This document shows, piece after piece, positions 1-13,016 of a stretch of DNA of 64,000 bases. Both the position numbers and the translations under genes were made by a program. This stretch comes from Corbicula japonica. Lineage: Eukaryota; Mollusca; Bivalvia; Venerida; Cyrenidae. The DNA lies in the NCBI GenBank assembly GCA_038501625.1, contig JAZAYU010000256.1, positions 62,001-126,000 on the forward strand, in the 5' to 3' direction. A model generated the notes under the pieces. The model was not told where the DNA came from, searched no databases, and saw nothing but the letters and a program-made list of their open reading frames with translations. Within the stretch, counting starts at the first letter, position 1; each line of letters begins with the position of its first letter.

Positions 1-757
1 AGTGTTTTTATTTCAATTCTGTGGGTTTTATTTTCTTCATTGTAATGATTTATTTCAAATTGATTTTATAAGCAAATATACTGAATATAACATTATTGAG
101 ATTGATAATGACCAAAGATTTCCCTGTGGACAAAAAAGCAACACTGTTCCACGGAAATATAGTCCCCTTTAGGCATTGAAAGAGGAAGCACTCTAATTTC
201 TGTCTGACAAATAAATATCGTAAAGCAATCACGACTGATGTTTCATAATTATTAAATTTGATATGGTAGTTACATCGGCATTTTGATTACAACGCTACAT
301 TTGATTATCGGTTTGCACAGAACGACATGAAAAGAAAGTTTCCAACGTTTTCAGGAACAAAATGTTTGCAATATATCATGAGAATTGAGGGCCGTGATCG
401 AAACACACACAAATGCCGTGATTCAGGCAGAGTATTATCTTCAAGTCGATATTTAAAAGCCTTTTCAATCCAAGCGATCATTAATAACAACAACTTCAAC
501 ACTAATTCAACACGGGGAGTGACATTAAATGGCTACCAAACATTATTTAGCGGTGGTCACGCTTGAGGTAAATTAGTTTCATAGAATCTGGAAACCAATC
601 ATAAAACAAATCAACACATAGAAAAATTTGCCTAGTCTAAAGTATGTTAATTGTTTGCCAAATTAACTAATTAAACGATAATCACCTATAAACACAATGA
701 ACACGTTTTTTAATTTATCTTAAAATGTCTGAAGTTTTATACCTTTACCCTCTAAAG
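1..757. other. AT-rich DNA, no gene recognised
   Basis: Reading frames of 60-79 codons on both strands lack domains, splice context or compositional contrast. I see nothing else in this stretch. Confidence 0.6.
752..757. repeat. Target-site duplication, left copy
   Basis: CTAAAG lies immediately outside the left inverted end of the foldback element and is repeated exactly at 1922-1927 outside the right end. Confidence 0.7.
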
Positions 758-1921
758 TACGAAAGACCGGTGGTGACATTTAAACTTCACGATTTCACGA
801 TTACAAAACGAGGAAGAATCGTGAAATTGTGAAATTATGAAATCGTGAAATCGTGAAATTCTGAAGAGAAATCGCGAAATCACGAATACAGGAAATCGTG
901 AAATCGAGAAATTACGAAATTTTGAAGTGAAATTGTGAAATCATGAATCGTGAAGTTGTGAAGTTTTGGAGAGAAATCGTGAAATCGTGAAATTATGAAA
1001 TCGTGAAATTGTGAAATTTTCGAAAGGAATCGTGAAATCAGGAAATCGTGAAATCAGGAAATCGTGAAATTGTGAAGTTTTCGAAAAGAATCGTGAAATC
1101 ATGAAATCGCGAAAGTGTGAAGATTTCGAAAGAAATCGTGAAATCATGAAATCATGAAATCGTGAAATCATGAAATCATGAAATCGTGAAATCATGAAAT
1201 CGTGAAATTGTGAAGTTTTCGAAAGAAATCGTGAAATCATGAAATCGTGAAATAGTGAAGTTTTCGAAAGAAATCGTGAAATCATGAAATCATGAAATCG
1301 TGACATTGTGAAGTTTTCAAAAGAAATCGTGAAATCATGAAATCGTGAAAATGTGAAGTTTTGGAGGGAATTTCATAATTTCACGACTTCTCTCCAAAAC
1401 TTCACAATTTCACGATTTCACGATTTCGTGATTTCACGATTTCTCTACAATACTTCACTATTTGACGATTTCACGATTTCTCTCAAAAACTTCACGATTC
1501 ACGATTTCGTGATTTCACAATTTAGTGATTTCACGATTTCTTTCAAAAACTTCACAATTTCACGATTTCGTGATTTCACGATTTCTCTACAAAACTTCAC
1601 TATTTCACGATTTCATGATTTCGTGATTTCACGATTTCTTTCAAAATCTTCACAATTTCATGATTTCTCGATTTCTCTCCAAAACTTCACGATTTCACGA
1701 TTTCGTGATTTCACAAATTCGTGATTTCACGATTTCTTATAAAAATCTTCACAATTTCACGATTTCATGATTTCACGGTTTCACTTCAAAAGTTCAGAAT
1801 TTCACGATTTCACAATTTCACGATTTCATGATATCACGAATTTCATCGGTTTGAACTTCCTGTATTAATGTTTTGAAATCGTGAAATCGTGAAGTTGAAA
1901 TGTCACCACCGATCTTTCGTA
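758..1921. mobile_element. Foldback element built from short GAAATCGTGAAATC-type repeats
   Basis: The left half (758-1366) is an irregular tandem array of GAAATCGTGAAATCATGAAA-like units with interspersed GTGAAGTTTTCGAAAG spacers. The right half (about 1385-1921) is the same array inverted. The outer ends are unique-sequence inverted repeats: TACGAAAGA followed by CGGTGGTGACATTT on the left, and its complement on the right. The six bases CTAAAG occur directly outside each end (752-757 and 1922-1927), as expected for a target-site duplication. The organisation resembles Drosophila FB elements, in which the inverted arms are themselves tandem repeats. There is no transposase. Frames of 121 and 123 codons inside are repeat translations (SRFHDFMISRF-type), not genes. 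Confidence 0.8.
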
Positions 1922-2685
1922 CTAAAGCCATGTCCGTTTATTCACTCGAAGTATTTTCGTCCAGACCCAGCGTGCACCACATTGATTGCTCGAAATGTGA
2001 TTTAAATCCAAGAAAATTACATTTGAAAAAGTGCCTGAGTGTATGTAGAGTACCCCTTTGTGAAACGACAGGTAAACTCAGAGAACCCATCGAAAAAGTG
2101 TCGAGTTTCGGGATCTTTCTTCTGTTTATGAACTTAATTAATTTCTATGAATAGCTGAGCACACATAGATGAACATTTGACTGCTTCTTCAAAAAGTTAT
2201 AAAGACTGCATGTATTAAAGTATTTTACCTCTCTCTCTGAGTTCAGCACTCATGGAAAGATTTTAACAACTAATGGTGACAATATGCTAAAATCAACTGC
2301 ACTCGAAGGATCGATATAAAATCAAAATTTTAATTAATGTGTTATTGATATGATATTCTAAAGCGATCAGCATGGTTTGTTAAGGGGTTTATGAAGTTTT
2401 CTAGGGCAGTCACTAGTCTACTTCTTCGTTTGATAATGTTAAAAACTTCATATGAACTGTATGCTTTTGCATGCAACATGTTGAGAGATCGGTGGCTTAG
2501 AATTAATTTACCAAGACAACGTGTTTTTATGAGAACTGTACATGTGAGTTCGGTGCATCTTAGAATCAAGACTTTACCCATTGTGTCAAAATGATTTGCC
2601 ACGAAACCGTTCGGGTTCTCAGTTTTGTTGATTAATCGCGACACAGGGTGCTTGTTAAAAGTAATCAAAGTATATCTATATAATC

Positions 2686-2693
<8 letters not shown>
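1922..2693. other. AT-rich DNA, no gene recognised
   Basis: Only short frames on either strand. A small CT-rich patch lies near 2230. Nothing else is supported. Confidence 0.6.

Positions 2694-2764
<71 letters not shown>
2694..2764. repeat. (CT)n microsatellite
   Basis: An almost pure CT dinucleotide run of about 71 bases. The poly-Ser-Leu frame across it is an artefact of the repeat. Confidence 0.97.
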
Positions 2765-2767
<3 letters not shown>

Positions 2768-2947
2768 TATATCAAAAGATTTCGGGAGGACAGAAAAACG
2801 TGTTCTTCAAATTTATGTTTGTCTAGGTCTTTGTTCCTGTATAACTCTTCTTTCTAATTCTTAAAAAAGCCATAAAATGTCTCATTTTGTTAGTATGTCA
2901 GCAGTAAATCGGTCACCAAGGCGATCCAATGATTCTTTTTCGGAAAG

Positions 2948-3020
2948 TCTCGGCTAGCGCAGATGGTAGCGTGATCGCATAATTTGTGTAAGCCTAAGGT
3001 GCTTAAAATCCCGATCTGAG
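2948..3020 (+). mobile_element. Degenerate tRNA-like SINE head
   Basis: TAGCGCAGATGG at 2955-2966 fits the internal A-box consensus (TRGYNNANNGG). About 45 bases downstream, CTTAAAATCCCGATCTGAG looks like a decayed B-box and T-arm, with CTCGG and CCGATCTGAG placed like remnants of an acceptor stem. No convincing cloverleaf remains, so it is not a working tRNA gene. It is most likely the 5' head of a tRNA-derived SINE; where the body ends is not visible. Confidence 0.45.
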
Positions 3021-6000
3021 CATTTGTAAGAAACAAAATGACATTGTTGTGTACAACCAGATTTGAAGTAAAAATAACGGACGAATGATTTCAGAAAGCA
3101 CAGGCCGAAGTCGTGATTTAAGCAACCACGTGATTTGCTGACATCGGTAACGTTTCTGCATACCAGAGATACAAAAAAACTGTGACTTAATCATGTTTGT
3201 AGCGACAGAAAAAGACAAAAATGAAAATATTACAGGATCTGTTAATTGAGCATGTTCATTAGCTGTTATGTCTTGTGTTGATCGCAACTCAGTATGTACA
3301 GAATTTAGCAGTTCACAATGTTATCCAACCTAAATAATGATGTCAATGATTATGTCATCTTTAATTGAATATTGAAAACAAAACACGTTTCGTAAGAGTG
3401 CTATTTACAAACGTTAAACGACATCCACATGTCATTATTGATAACAACACTGACTGAAACGCGCCAGAGGAAATCTGGAATTGCGACAACAAACAAAGCG
3501 TGAAGTTAGTTTCTTGGCAATCATAACTTTTATATTCATTTTTCTCCAACACATCAGAGGTCGCAATTTTTCCATAATTATATTTTTAAACAAGACATTT
3601 TCGTAATCTAGTCTTCGAGAAACGAACATTTGTTTGTTCTATTGTTGGCTTCAGTAGAAGCATAATTTGTTGATGTCATCATAAGATCTTAATGTGATGA
3701 TGTATTGCAAACGGATTTATTTTGTTCTCATCTCACTCTGCAAAAGGATAAACTAACACTTAATGTTTGTACTATTTTGTGTTGTTTTTCTGCGGAGAGT
3801 ATCTATGTCAAGGGTGATTTAAATAACAAGAGTAGTGTCGAGGAGTCTATATGATATCTGCTAATGGAAGTAGGAAATTCATATGGCTTTTGACTGTTTA
3901 CAAGCTGTGCTGAACAATAATCGTCTTGTCGTTTTCGATAAAACCATTGATTGGCGTTAAATACAAAGGAAGCCAAAGACGTTGAATTAGAGTAAAAAAA
4001 GTTTATCAACAAAGGAAATGCTGGAAGCTTTTAGGTTCTTTTAACAGTCAATCTTACGTTTATTGAGATAAAAAACAACAAGAAAATTAATTCCCTAGAA
4101 CAAAGGTTAATTTGTTAACGGTCAACTCACTGTCAAAACAATAACTACCGTGAGTGATCAAAGAGTTGCATATGGTACCTGTTGGAACTGTAATTGGCAA
4201 ACTTTTGACGAAAATATAGTGATAATTTCATTGGTTGCCTCAAATAACCTTATTCGAATGCTGTTTTAATAGATTTGTTCTTGTGATAAAATACCATTTG
4301 GTTTTCCTCCGAAACAATAAGGACCTATTGTTGGTTCTGTGAGGAGATTGATATTATATTTACAATGCGATATCACTGGTCAAAACACCTTACAATAACT
4401 TCTGTCCGTAAGACCGAAACGTCCGAAATAACAAGTGAATTTAACTAATTTGGATTATGTTATTGCTGATATGTTAAAGTACGAAATTTTATCTTCAAGA
4501 ATTAATGACCTAACTTACTTTATCATGGCTTGAGCAAGTACCATGCTATCTTCATTTGTCTACATGTATCAATTATCAAAAACATTTTTAAATGTTTTTT
4601 ATAATACAGGATCCATTTTAAATTCCACTAATAAACATGTATTCAATGATACATCATATGATAGAAAATAAAAGAAACATGACGCAGTTCAATATTGTCC
4701 CGTCTATGTAAACAAGTAATCCATTCGTGACCTCAGCCTAATCCATTAAATAAACAAATAAACGATTAATTTCCTCTGCAATCCCATTATAACAAGATCC
4801 TAATGATTATTCTTGTAAAAAGACTGACATCACGTGACCAAGAGCTAAAGTAACGTTGAACTACAAACAAAAGAGAACAACTGTATGATCGTTCAAAATG
4901 GATGTATTTGTTCACAAAAGTGCATTTAAAAAATGTTACAAGTAATTTCTTTCAGATCAAGTTTTTTGATGTCCCTACTATAAAAACATCGCAGTTTTCT
5001 AAGCGAATCAGTAATACTCTTCGGCAGTCAAGATGGGAAATTAAAAAATGAAATAAACACAGTTATCTTCGAAAGTAAATTTCACATTTGGAAATATAGA
5101 AATAAAATTAAATTCTTACAGAGTTATCAATCACTTTACAAATATAGAAACCTGATGCAGTGTAGAATTAAAGAACTATTAAGTTACAAAAAGACGCAAG
5201 GCTGAGGGTTTTAGTATCTTCTTTGTGTTAGTTTTTTCTGTGATGAATACCTCAAAACCCGTCAAATATTTATTTAATAATGTATTTTATATATTGCTCA
5301 TTTAAATAGCAAATCTTTTGCTTAATATGCCCTTAACTCTTATTTTGTTTTTTATAACCATATTGTTGTCCTTTGAAATTTGCCAAGATGAATCTATAAT
5401 AATTATATATACTCTTTCCTTTTTATCAAACTAATCAAAACAAATGCTACAGTCTGCAAACTATGGTTTTGCGTCATGTGTAAACCAGAAAAAGACTATT
5501 TACACTCTCCCTTGCAAATAAATTATTCAACAGAACATTAAAGGGTTATATGCAAGTCTGTCATAATTATACGGTGAAAAAACAACAACAATAAACTTTG
5601 TCATTATTGTACGTATTCACATCAACCCTTGGGGGAGGGTGCAGACATATTATTTAAAGCAGGCAAGATATACCGTTTATATTAATAGAGCGGCAAACAT
5701 ATGACCAAGATTATGTTTATTGCGCACAGAAAATAGCTGGAAGTTATGGAAAAAATATATATCTATTTCATCAATAATTTCATATTTGATTTTTCTTGCA
5801 TCAAAGTACATTTCTCATTTTCATAGTTCATGAGTTGAGATATTTTGCTTCATGCAGTATCAATCAGTGTCATGTTCTTTCTTTTATTTACGAACTTAAA
5901 ATATATTTCCGTAATGTACTTGCTATTTAAAATTAATACGAATGAATGAATCAATTATAAAGTCTATGCATTCTAGGACCTAAACACCCACAGGAAAGAA

Positions 6001-6777
6001 TTTAAACGAAAAGGCGAAATTATGCTGATTATTGATTGCATTCAACAGATTAATGCAAACATTTCGCATTTCTTAAGAGCAACATCACAATTGTTAATGT
6101 TATGGATATATTCTTTTTTGTTTAATGCATGCAGAGTAATTCTTATAAGTTTATGTCTCTTTCTTAATTTAGATAGTAGATATAATACTCTGACGGTAAA
6201 TTTCACGAAATACTGATCACAAAACATGTATCATTTTCGAAGTAAATGACACTATTATCATGTTCGTGGAAGATGATCTTCACAAAATGTTGGTAATACG
6301 GAACGGTATTCATCGAGAACTGCATTTCTCATGAAAGATTTATCGCACTCCCTGGAATGAGTTTGTGAAATGAGCTTCATTTGGAGAAAAATAACTGATA
6401 GTTTGTGGCCATTTTTGCAATAAAATGGTTTCATGATTTAAGTATTTTATATTTTATGTGACATGATAATTAGACATTTTTCTATGGTTTTTATTTGTTT
6501 TATGTACTTTCGTTTGCGACGGAACGGAAGTGTTACTTAAGCATACAGGAAACAATTGGGCACAAAAGCAATCGCAACTTCTCTGACCAAGAAAACAACG
6601 ACCGGAATCTCTAACATAAGTGAAATTTGTTTGTGTTTTGAACAAGTTTGTTCATATGAGAACTTATTGGGGCAAGTGTGGTGTTCGTGCACCTTAAACG
6701 AAAAAATACATGAGAGCATATCCGATTGCTATGGTGTTCCGTATGGACAAACTTAATGTTTTTCTCTTCCTTAACCG
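3021..6777. other. AT-rich DNA, no gene recognised
   Basis: Frames of 60-94 codons occur on both strands without domains or splice signals in register. I see no repeat units, transposon termini or conserved exons. Confidence 0.55.
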
Positions 6778-6930
6778 CGTTGCACGATGGTACGACGGTT
6801 AAACCCCGATCGTATGATGGCACTATGATGAAAAACGCGAAGACACAATGGTGAAACCACGATGACACAATGGTGAAAACACGAAGGCACGATGTTACGA
6901 AGGTAAAAACGCGATGTTATATCGCGGTTT
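6778..6930. repeat. Degenerate short tandem repeat, GGCACGATGGTGAAAACACGA type
   Basis: About six irregular units of 20-25 bases, mixing ACGATGG, ACACAATGGTGAAA and AACACGAAGGCACGATG. It closes with a small palindrome (CGCGATGTTATATCGCG). Style and base composition resemble the repeat arms of the 758-1921 element, but the motif differs. Confidence 0.7.
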
Positions 6931-7430
6931 CATCAGAAACAGTAAACAAGAAGACAGGAAATGGAGTATGGTTTAAAAACAAAGGAAAATCATGTGTAAA
7001 TTAAAGTCTCATTAGATCATTCAAATCCAAAAATATTTTATAATAGTAACTTATTAGCACACAGTTGTTGACAAAGGAAAGTGTTTATTTATTGTATTTA
7101 ATCTCATCAATTCATTGGCTGAACAATCCATCGAGAGATCAAAACAGAAACAAACGACTAATTAATGAAAAGCAATCAATCAAAGTGTTCGGGAAGTTTA
7201 TAAATGCTGTCATAATTAAAGAAACAATTCTTGTTTGTTTTTATTCATTAAGAAAAGGGTCTTTACATTTCCGGTGTTTACTGTCTAAGGTGGCGTTTGA
7301 CCTAGTTTTCACTCGCTAAAATGTCGTAAAAATAGGTTGTTTTTAATTTGTTTGCAGAAGGAAAATTCAGAAAGCAGTGAGTTGATTACTATTCCGGAAT
7401 TAATAATTTACACACAGATTGAAACGCCTT

Positions 7431-7520
7431 AGTTCTCTTCCTCTCCTCTTTTTCGCTGCGTGGGGTTTCTGTGTTTTCTGAGTGTGGCTATTCCTGATCT
7501 GAATATTTCACTTTTTGCAC
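7431..7520 (-). mobile_element. SINE-like family, 5' part, copy 1
   Basis: Reads on the minus strand as AAAAAGTGAAATATTCAG, then ATCAGGAATAGCCACACTCA and the CCCCACGCAGCG core. The family recurs about thirteen times in the window in both orientations. Confidence 0.75.
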
Positions 7521-7700
7521 AATCCTAATTTTTTGTTTTTATTTTCATCAAATTTATCAAAATCAAGCTTGCCAACTTGTATATATTTATTCTTGAGGAT
7601 ATGTTGGAGAAGTTTTTTGGTAGCTCTACTTGTTTACATCCAGTTAAGATTGTGTTGAAAGGCTGTGTTGGCTGGATTTGTATTTATATAATATTTTTAT

Positions 7701-7748
7701 GAAAATGTGAAATATGCGTATCCGGAATGGCCACACCCAGACAGTCAT
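7701..7748 (+). mobile_element. SINE-like family, 5' fragment, copy 2
   Basis: GTGAAATATGCGTATCCGGA followed by GGCCACACCCAG matches only the first 50 bases of the family. The rest is absent, so this is a truncated copy. Confidence 0.55.
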
Positions 7749-8028
7749 ATTTGTAAAATCGAAATTTAAAAGCAGTTCGTAATAGCAAATTATTAAAAAA
7801 ACAGTATATACATGCATTCACATCTTGATATTTTGTTCTAAGAAATGAAAATGGATCTTTGGAAACTTCTTAACACGACAAATATGAAAAAGTCAGACTC
7901 AGACTAAGTGAGTTTCATTGAGTCTTTTTATGGATAATTACGGAAATTCAAATTACTGACAACGTCACTATCCCGTGTCTGAGCGCAACTTAGTCTTTAA
8001 ACAAGTGAACATTACCAAATTTTGTCCA

Positions 8029-8225
8029 TTTTAAAAAAAGAGTTAAAAAGGCATATCAGGAATTTTCACACTTACAAAACACAGCCTCTCCACGCAGCGA
8101 AAAATTCAAATATGACGCCACAAACAATTAGCGAAAAAGCGAACCCTTGGGGTTACCGCCTTGGAACGGTCAGTGGAAAAACAAACCAGGTTCTAGGGTG
8201 CACCAACCTAACACGTACCCCAAAG
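8029..8225 (+). mobile_element. SINE-like family, long copy 3
   Basis: Contains the A-rich start, the GCATATCAGGAAT block, the ACACAGCCTCTCCACGCAGC block, GACGCCACAAACAATTA, GGGGTTACCGCCTTGGAACG and the CTAGGGTGCACCAACCTAAC block in the same order as the copies at 52.5 and 61.1 kb. It is one of the better guides to the family consensus. Confidence 0.75.
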
Positions 8226-8844
8226 AATAATTTTAATTTACATTCGTAGATCAATGATGTAGTCAAGGCTATTGTAATTGAGTTAAATTTATATAGACTT
8301 TTTATTGCTACGATAGTTGCATATAACCATTTATCCAAAATAAAGAAAACTAGACATTTAAGGGATCTGGTAAAAGTACGAAATTGTTGAGTCTATTCTA
8401 AAAGCAATACAAACAACACGAAAATAAACGTCTCTGCACTCTTCTCGTTTTTTGGCAGTATTTAACATTTCAGAGTTTACAAAAAGCATTTATGAACTTA
8501 TATATGATTAAACGTAGAGACTTCAAGCAAAATAAATTTTTCCATAAAATTATGTTAACCTTCAGTTGTAAAAAAGAATAACTGGTACGTCTTAAGTACT
8601 CTCGATAAAACCAAAACTGCATTATGTTTTATTATGTTGGCTAGATATCTTATTGACAACACGAACTTCTATTTGACCGGATGTCTCGTAAAAGCTCTTT
8701 ACGATGCCTCCATTAACGTAAAATAGTCTCTGTCACGAAACGTTATATATTTGCTTAAACTGGTTGTGTTCCTCCTACATGATGGTAGTCCTAGAATATG
8801 ACTGAGTCTTCATTATTTCCCACAACGGAGATTATCTTAAAGTC

Positions 8845-8880
8845 TTTATTCCTGATATGCATGTTTCACCTTTAGTTTTG
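8845..8880 (-). mobile_element. SINE-like family, short 5' fragment, copy 4
   Basis: Minus strand reads AAAGGTGAAACATGCATATC then AGGAAT, matching only the first 35-40 bases of the family. Confidence 0.5.
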
Positions 8881-9578
8881 GAAAATAAAAGTTTCCCTTC
8901 TAGCCAAACTTGTTTATGTTTTGTTCTAGTTTAGTATAACAAGTACCTTTCTTAACATTGTCCAGTGAAAATAAGATGTGAAGCAGGTATCAAATTATCT
9001 TTGTATATAGATCTACCCATTTCAGCCCGTTATAAGCTTTAATATCACTTTAAGACATTATTAAATTAAAAAAATCAACAACCTATGGAACCCGTAAACG
9101 TTTTTGATTTTTATACTGGAGTTTGACTTTATTGGAAATTATTTATAAGGAGTTAAAAGGTTCCGAGGGTGTCAACTTTAATAAAATATTAAGTAAGAAA
9201 TGGTCATTTTGTGGTTAAACTTCCTTAAAGGATGTATTCAAAAATATTGTCATACATATTTCAAGTCAAATAGTTAAATACTTAAGAATATGAAGCCTAC
9301 ATATTCATAATGCGACGTCATGTGTGTTACCGAACGTACCTCTTTGTCAAAACATAAATGGAACCACACATATCCTAGCTGTTTTAAGAAACAAAACAAC
9401 GCATTCGTCAAGCCTTCTAAATTATTAAACGAATAAAAATAATAGACCCCTCGAATGGAATTTACAATATTACGGTGCATTAAATGTGGTGATATTTGGA
9501 TGCGAATTTCTGTCTTTAACATTTATTTATTAAATAATTTGAAAACAATACGCTTGCATCTTATTGAATGTGCAAATG

Positions 9579-9602
9579 CCCCCCCCCCCCCCCCCCCCCC
9601 CC
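9579..9602. repeat. Poly(C) tract, 24 bases
   Basis: Twenty-four consecutive C residues in otherwise AT-rich DNA. The length may be affected by sequencing or assembly error. Confidence 0.95.
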
Positions 9603-11474
9603 ACCAAAACATTCTCAATTTTCATCTCACGATTCTTCTGACAGGTTGTGTCTGGTGTACTGAATAGTGATGTTACAATTAATAGATTTCTACGACGATG
9701 TCACTATCTTTACACTAAGCAGACATGTCATGTGAAGGAAACAGGATGCAGTTATTAGCTGGATATATGTATATTAGTGTGTATATCAATACCGAAAATT
9801 AATTAACACAATGACGGTTGCGCCGTTCGAATTCAATGAACTTGATGTAAATGCTCAATGTTTTTAAGACTGGACGATAAATCTTTGAAGATATTTCTAA
9901 AAGTTCAGAAACACTGAACGGAGGAAACTGACAAATATGATTTCATGAGTGTGTCGACTTTCTGAGATAACCCTCATACATTTAAACAATTACCTAAATA
10001 TTTGCTAAAACGATTTCTTTCCATATCCATACTTTTGTAAGAAATAAAACATCATATTTTATAAGCAGAACTGCAGTTCAAATACAGGATTCTTTTATTA
10101 TAAAATACAAAGCAAAACCTAGAAAAAAACAAATTCCATTACGTGATTTGCTGACATACACCATAGATAAAGTTGCGGGTTTCAAAACACAAAAATAAAC
10201 ACATTGTAACTTAACCAAACAAAATTGAATCTGGTTTGTTCAACTCTCACAAGTTACAATACACAGTAACAGCACATCACAGGATGATTTCTAAACAAAT
10301 ATTTCTTAATATATGATTCTGTACTATAATAAGACATATATTTCTTGGAAACTACTGACTGTTAATTCTTCTAAGCAAGATTTGAATGAACATGTTTGTT
10401 TACACAAATCCTCAATTCAAATGATACATTGATATATTGTGAGCAATTACACATGCACACTATATTCCGTTGGCTGAAAAAATATATATTATTATAGATT
10501 TGGTGACTACACATTTAAAACTATAATGCACTTTTTAATAAAATGACATTTGTTGAAATTTAAATTATAAATCGATCTGCTAGTGTCATGAGTAAGCAAC
10601 GTTTGCATCGGGCACGAAAATTAAACACACCCCAAGAACTTGGTTTACACCTCCTGTGCCAATTACTGTTCAAGGCGGTAACCACAAAGGTTCTTTTTTC
10701 GCTTAACTTAATTGTTTGTGGTGTCTTAAAACTGATTTTCTTATGAACACATCTTGTTTAACTTGTATTATTTTTGTCTTGCAACAGTTTTAAATCTAAA
10801 GAATATTTTGTTTTATTTAAAAAAGTGTATGGACCTACTAAAGTTCGTAGCTTATACAATGCAGATGTCAAAGAAGCTATGGAAACAGTATATTACGCTT
10901 TCAATGTACACATACCCAGACAAGCAAAGAATACAATCCAATTTACGGTGAATCAGGCTTAATTTAAACAAATTAGGTGTTATTTGACTGTCCGGACACT
11001 TGTGTGCTTGTAATATCAATCAATTATTATCAGAAAATCGGATAATGTCGTAGACATATTCGAATATATAACTTTGGGAACCAATAAATTCCCATATTGA
11101 GAGGATTGATAACAAAGCCATCTGAAGCCTGTACAGACATCTTGAAGATATTGTTCAAAATATTTTCCTTCTTAAAATGAATAATGCAAAAGAATCATTT
11201 GAAGCGACAGCTGCATTGCAAATGAAACATTTAATAAGACCGTCACACCATGTCGTTCTGGTAAACGATCTCTGAACGTTTCAATCGATCAATTATTGAG
11301 CGTTCAAGAATGATGATGACACATCTGGCGTGTGATTAACATGTGTCTAATGCACGAGAAGCGTGTAACAGCGATCAAGTAAAATATTCCTGAAAACCAT
11401 TAGCGTGTGCTAACGTGACAACGGGTTTGTCAACGATATACGAGCGTGTTGATGTATTTTAATAAAGCCATCTG
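9603..11474. other. AT-rich DNA, no gene recognised
   Basis: Contains one SINE-like fragment (listed separately). Four GCGTGT motifs cluster at 11329, 11361, 11403 and 11444, in a patch slightly richer in GC than its surroundings. No coding signal. Confidence 0.5.
10628..10735 (-). mobile_element. SINE-like family, 3' part, copy 5
   Basis: On the minus strand it holds GACACCACAAACAATTAAG, then the GGTTACCGCCTTGAACAG block and AAACCAAGTTCTTGGGGTG, in family order. The first 100 bases of the family are missing. Confidence 0.7.
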
Positions 11475-11534
11475 GGCTAATCAGATCCTTGAGATTTGAG
11501 ACTGGTTTCCGTTCTCAGTTTTGTAACATTGGGT
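11475..11534. mobile_element. Palindromic MITE family, half copy 1
   Basis: TCAGATCCTTGAGATTTGAG, ACTGGTTTCC and TCTCAGTTTTGTAACATTGG match the right arm of the palindromic family. The left arm is absent. Confidence 0.75.
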
Positions 11535-13016
11535 CCTGATTTCGTGTGACCGTGTCAAAACTGATGGTAATAATCTTCTTACGTTGAGACGGTCTATCTC
11601 CTTGTGTTTATTCGATGCTCAGACGACACGATACTTTCAAGTTTGATGTAATTATCTCTAAAGTATGTATTGCAAGCTCACCAGACACTAAGTATTTTGT
11701 CAAGATTTATAGATAATGTACCTAAATGTGACTGTTAAAAACATAAGAATCCGACGAACATAGAATTTATCTTTTATGAACAAAAAAATTCATAGTAAAT
11801 AATACAAATGAATTCAAAGTCACGGTCATATAAGTACCACTGTTCAACAACTATTAAGTATAACTGGCGATCGCAAATTTGTAGGATTGCTACTTTATTT
11901 GAATGGCTTTGATCAAAGAAAAAATTTAGTTTTTTTAATGTTTGAAATAACTTCAACCATTTTTCCTCTCGTTTTTAACTACGAAAAAAGAACCGCACTA
12001 TGACGAACACAGATTCAATCCTGGTTTCGGTAAAGTTGTTAAGGTAGGTTGCACGTGGATAAAAGACACGAAAGCTTTTCTCTCTTTTCCAACACTCTAA
12101 TGTAATTAATAAACTGTCTGATTAATAATTTTTTGGATAGCATCCCAATAAGAAAACTGATTATTAGAATACATAAAGAGTGGATGTGCTCTTTTAAAGG
12201 CAAACATAAGAATAATACATCATGATATCTAGAAATAACAATATGAGCTGCCGATCCTGGATTTGTTTGAATTAATAAGAAGCGAAACTCCAGACGACAG
12301 TTCAAAGACGAATTTTATATCACGGTCAACATGAATTTCCTCTAGTGTACGAAATGGACAAAGGCGATTATATAAGGTCAACATCAACTTGCCTAAAACT
12401 GACGATTAAATAAGACTTTTTCTAGCAACGGTTAATTGCTTGAAACGTTAGGGTAAAAGCCAATTTAAACAGCTTACTAACGAAAAGTATATAAAATTGA
12501 TGGCATTCCAAAAGAAAGAGATAACATAAAATCTCGTTAACAGTACAAAAAGCAACAAGGAACAAGGTGCAAATTAAGTAAGCATAGAGTTGTTGTTATA
12601 TAGAAAATTAGTTTGTTGATACAAAGGCGGCCCAATTATAACATCAACATTATTCAAAGATGTATTCTGTTCAAAAACAGTATAATAAATAAACATGTAT
12701 TAAGCTATCAAACGCCAAGATTTGATTACTGCAATAAGACTTTTTTTCTATTTCAAACTGTTTCAACGGGAAAGATGAATTATGAAAAAAAACTTCACGA
12801 TAACTTTATGAAACCTTTAATTCATCCCTATCATCAGTTTGATATAAAATTGGTGCTCTGTTTTCTGGTTTCAATATCCAATTATCTCTATCCCTCTATC
12901 TCTTCTCTCTCCTCTCTCTTTCAGTTCATCAGGATATATTTTGTTGGCCAAGATTGAAAATGTTTTTTTTTCTATAATATTTAATAAATCATCAACATAT
13001 CTAGAGGTATTGTTAA
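11535..13016. other. AT-rich DNA, no gene recognised
   Basis: Frames of 88 (minus, 12039-12305) and 114 codons (plus, 12613-12957) show no domain or splice context. A pyrimidine-rich run (about 12885-12922) ends in CAG and resembles a splice acceptor, but no plausible exon follows it. Confidence 0.5.

Larger units (their letters stand above)
6931..9578. other. Non-coding DNA with SINE-like fragments
   Basis: Apart from the four SINE-like copies listed separately, the stretch has no recognisable gene. The 75-codon frame at 8022-8249 is a translation of one SINE-like copy. Confidence 0.55.

Noticed and set aside
941..1724. Frames of 121 and 123 codons with ISRFHDFMISRF-like repeats as a repeat protein gene
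   Set aside because: They are the two strands of one short DNA satellite in inverted arms. The peptide pattern follows from the DNA repeat.
2625..2864. 79-codon frame with Ser-Leu repeats
   Set aside because: It is the translation of the (CT)n microsatellite.
12613..12957. 114-codon plus frame as a gene
   Set aside because: AT-driven composition, no domain, no splice or start context, and no paralogue in the window.
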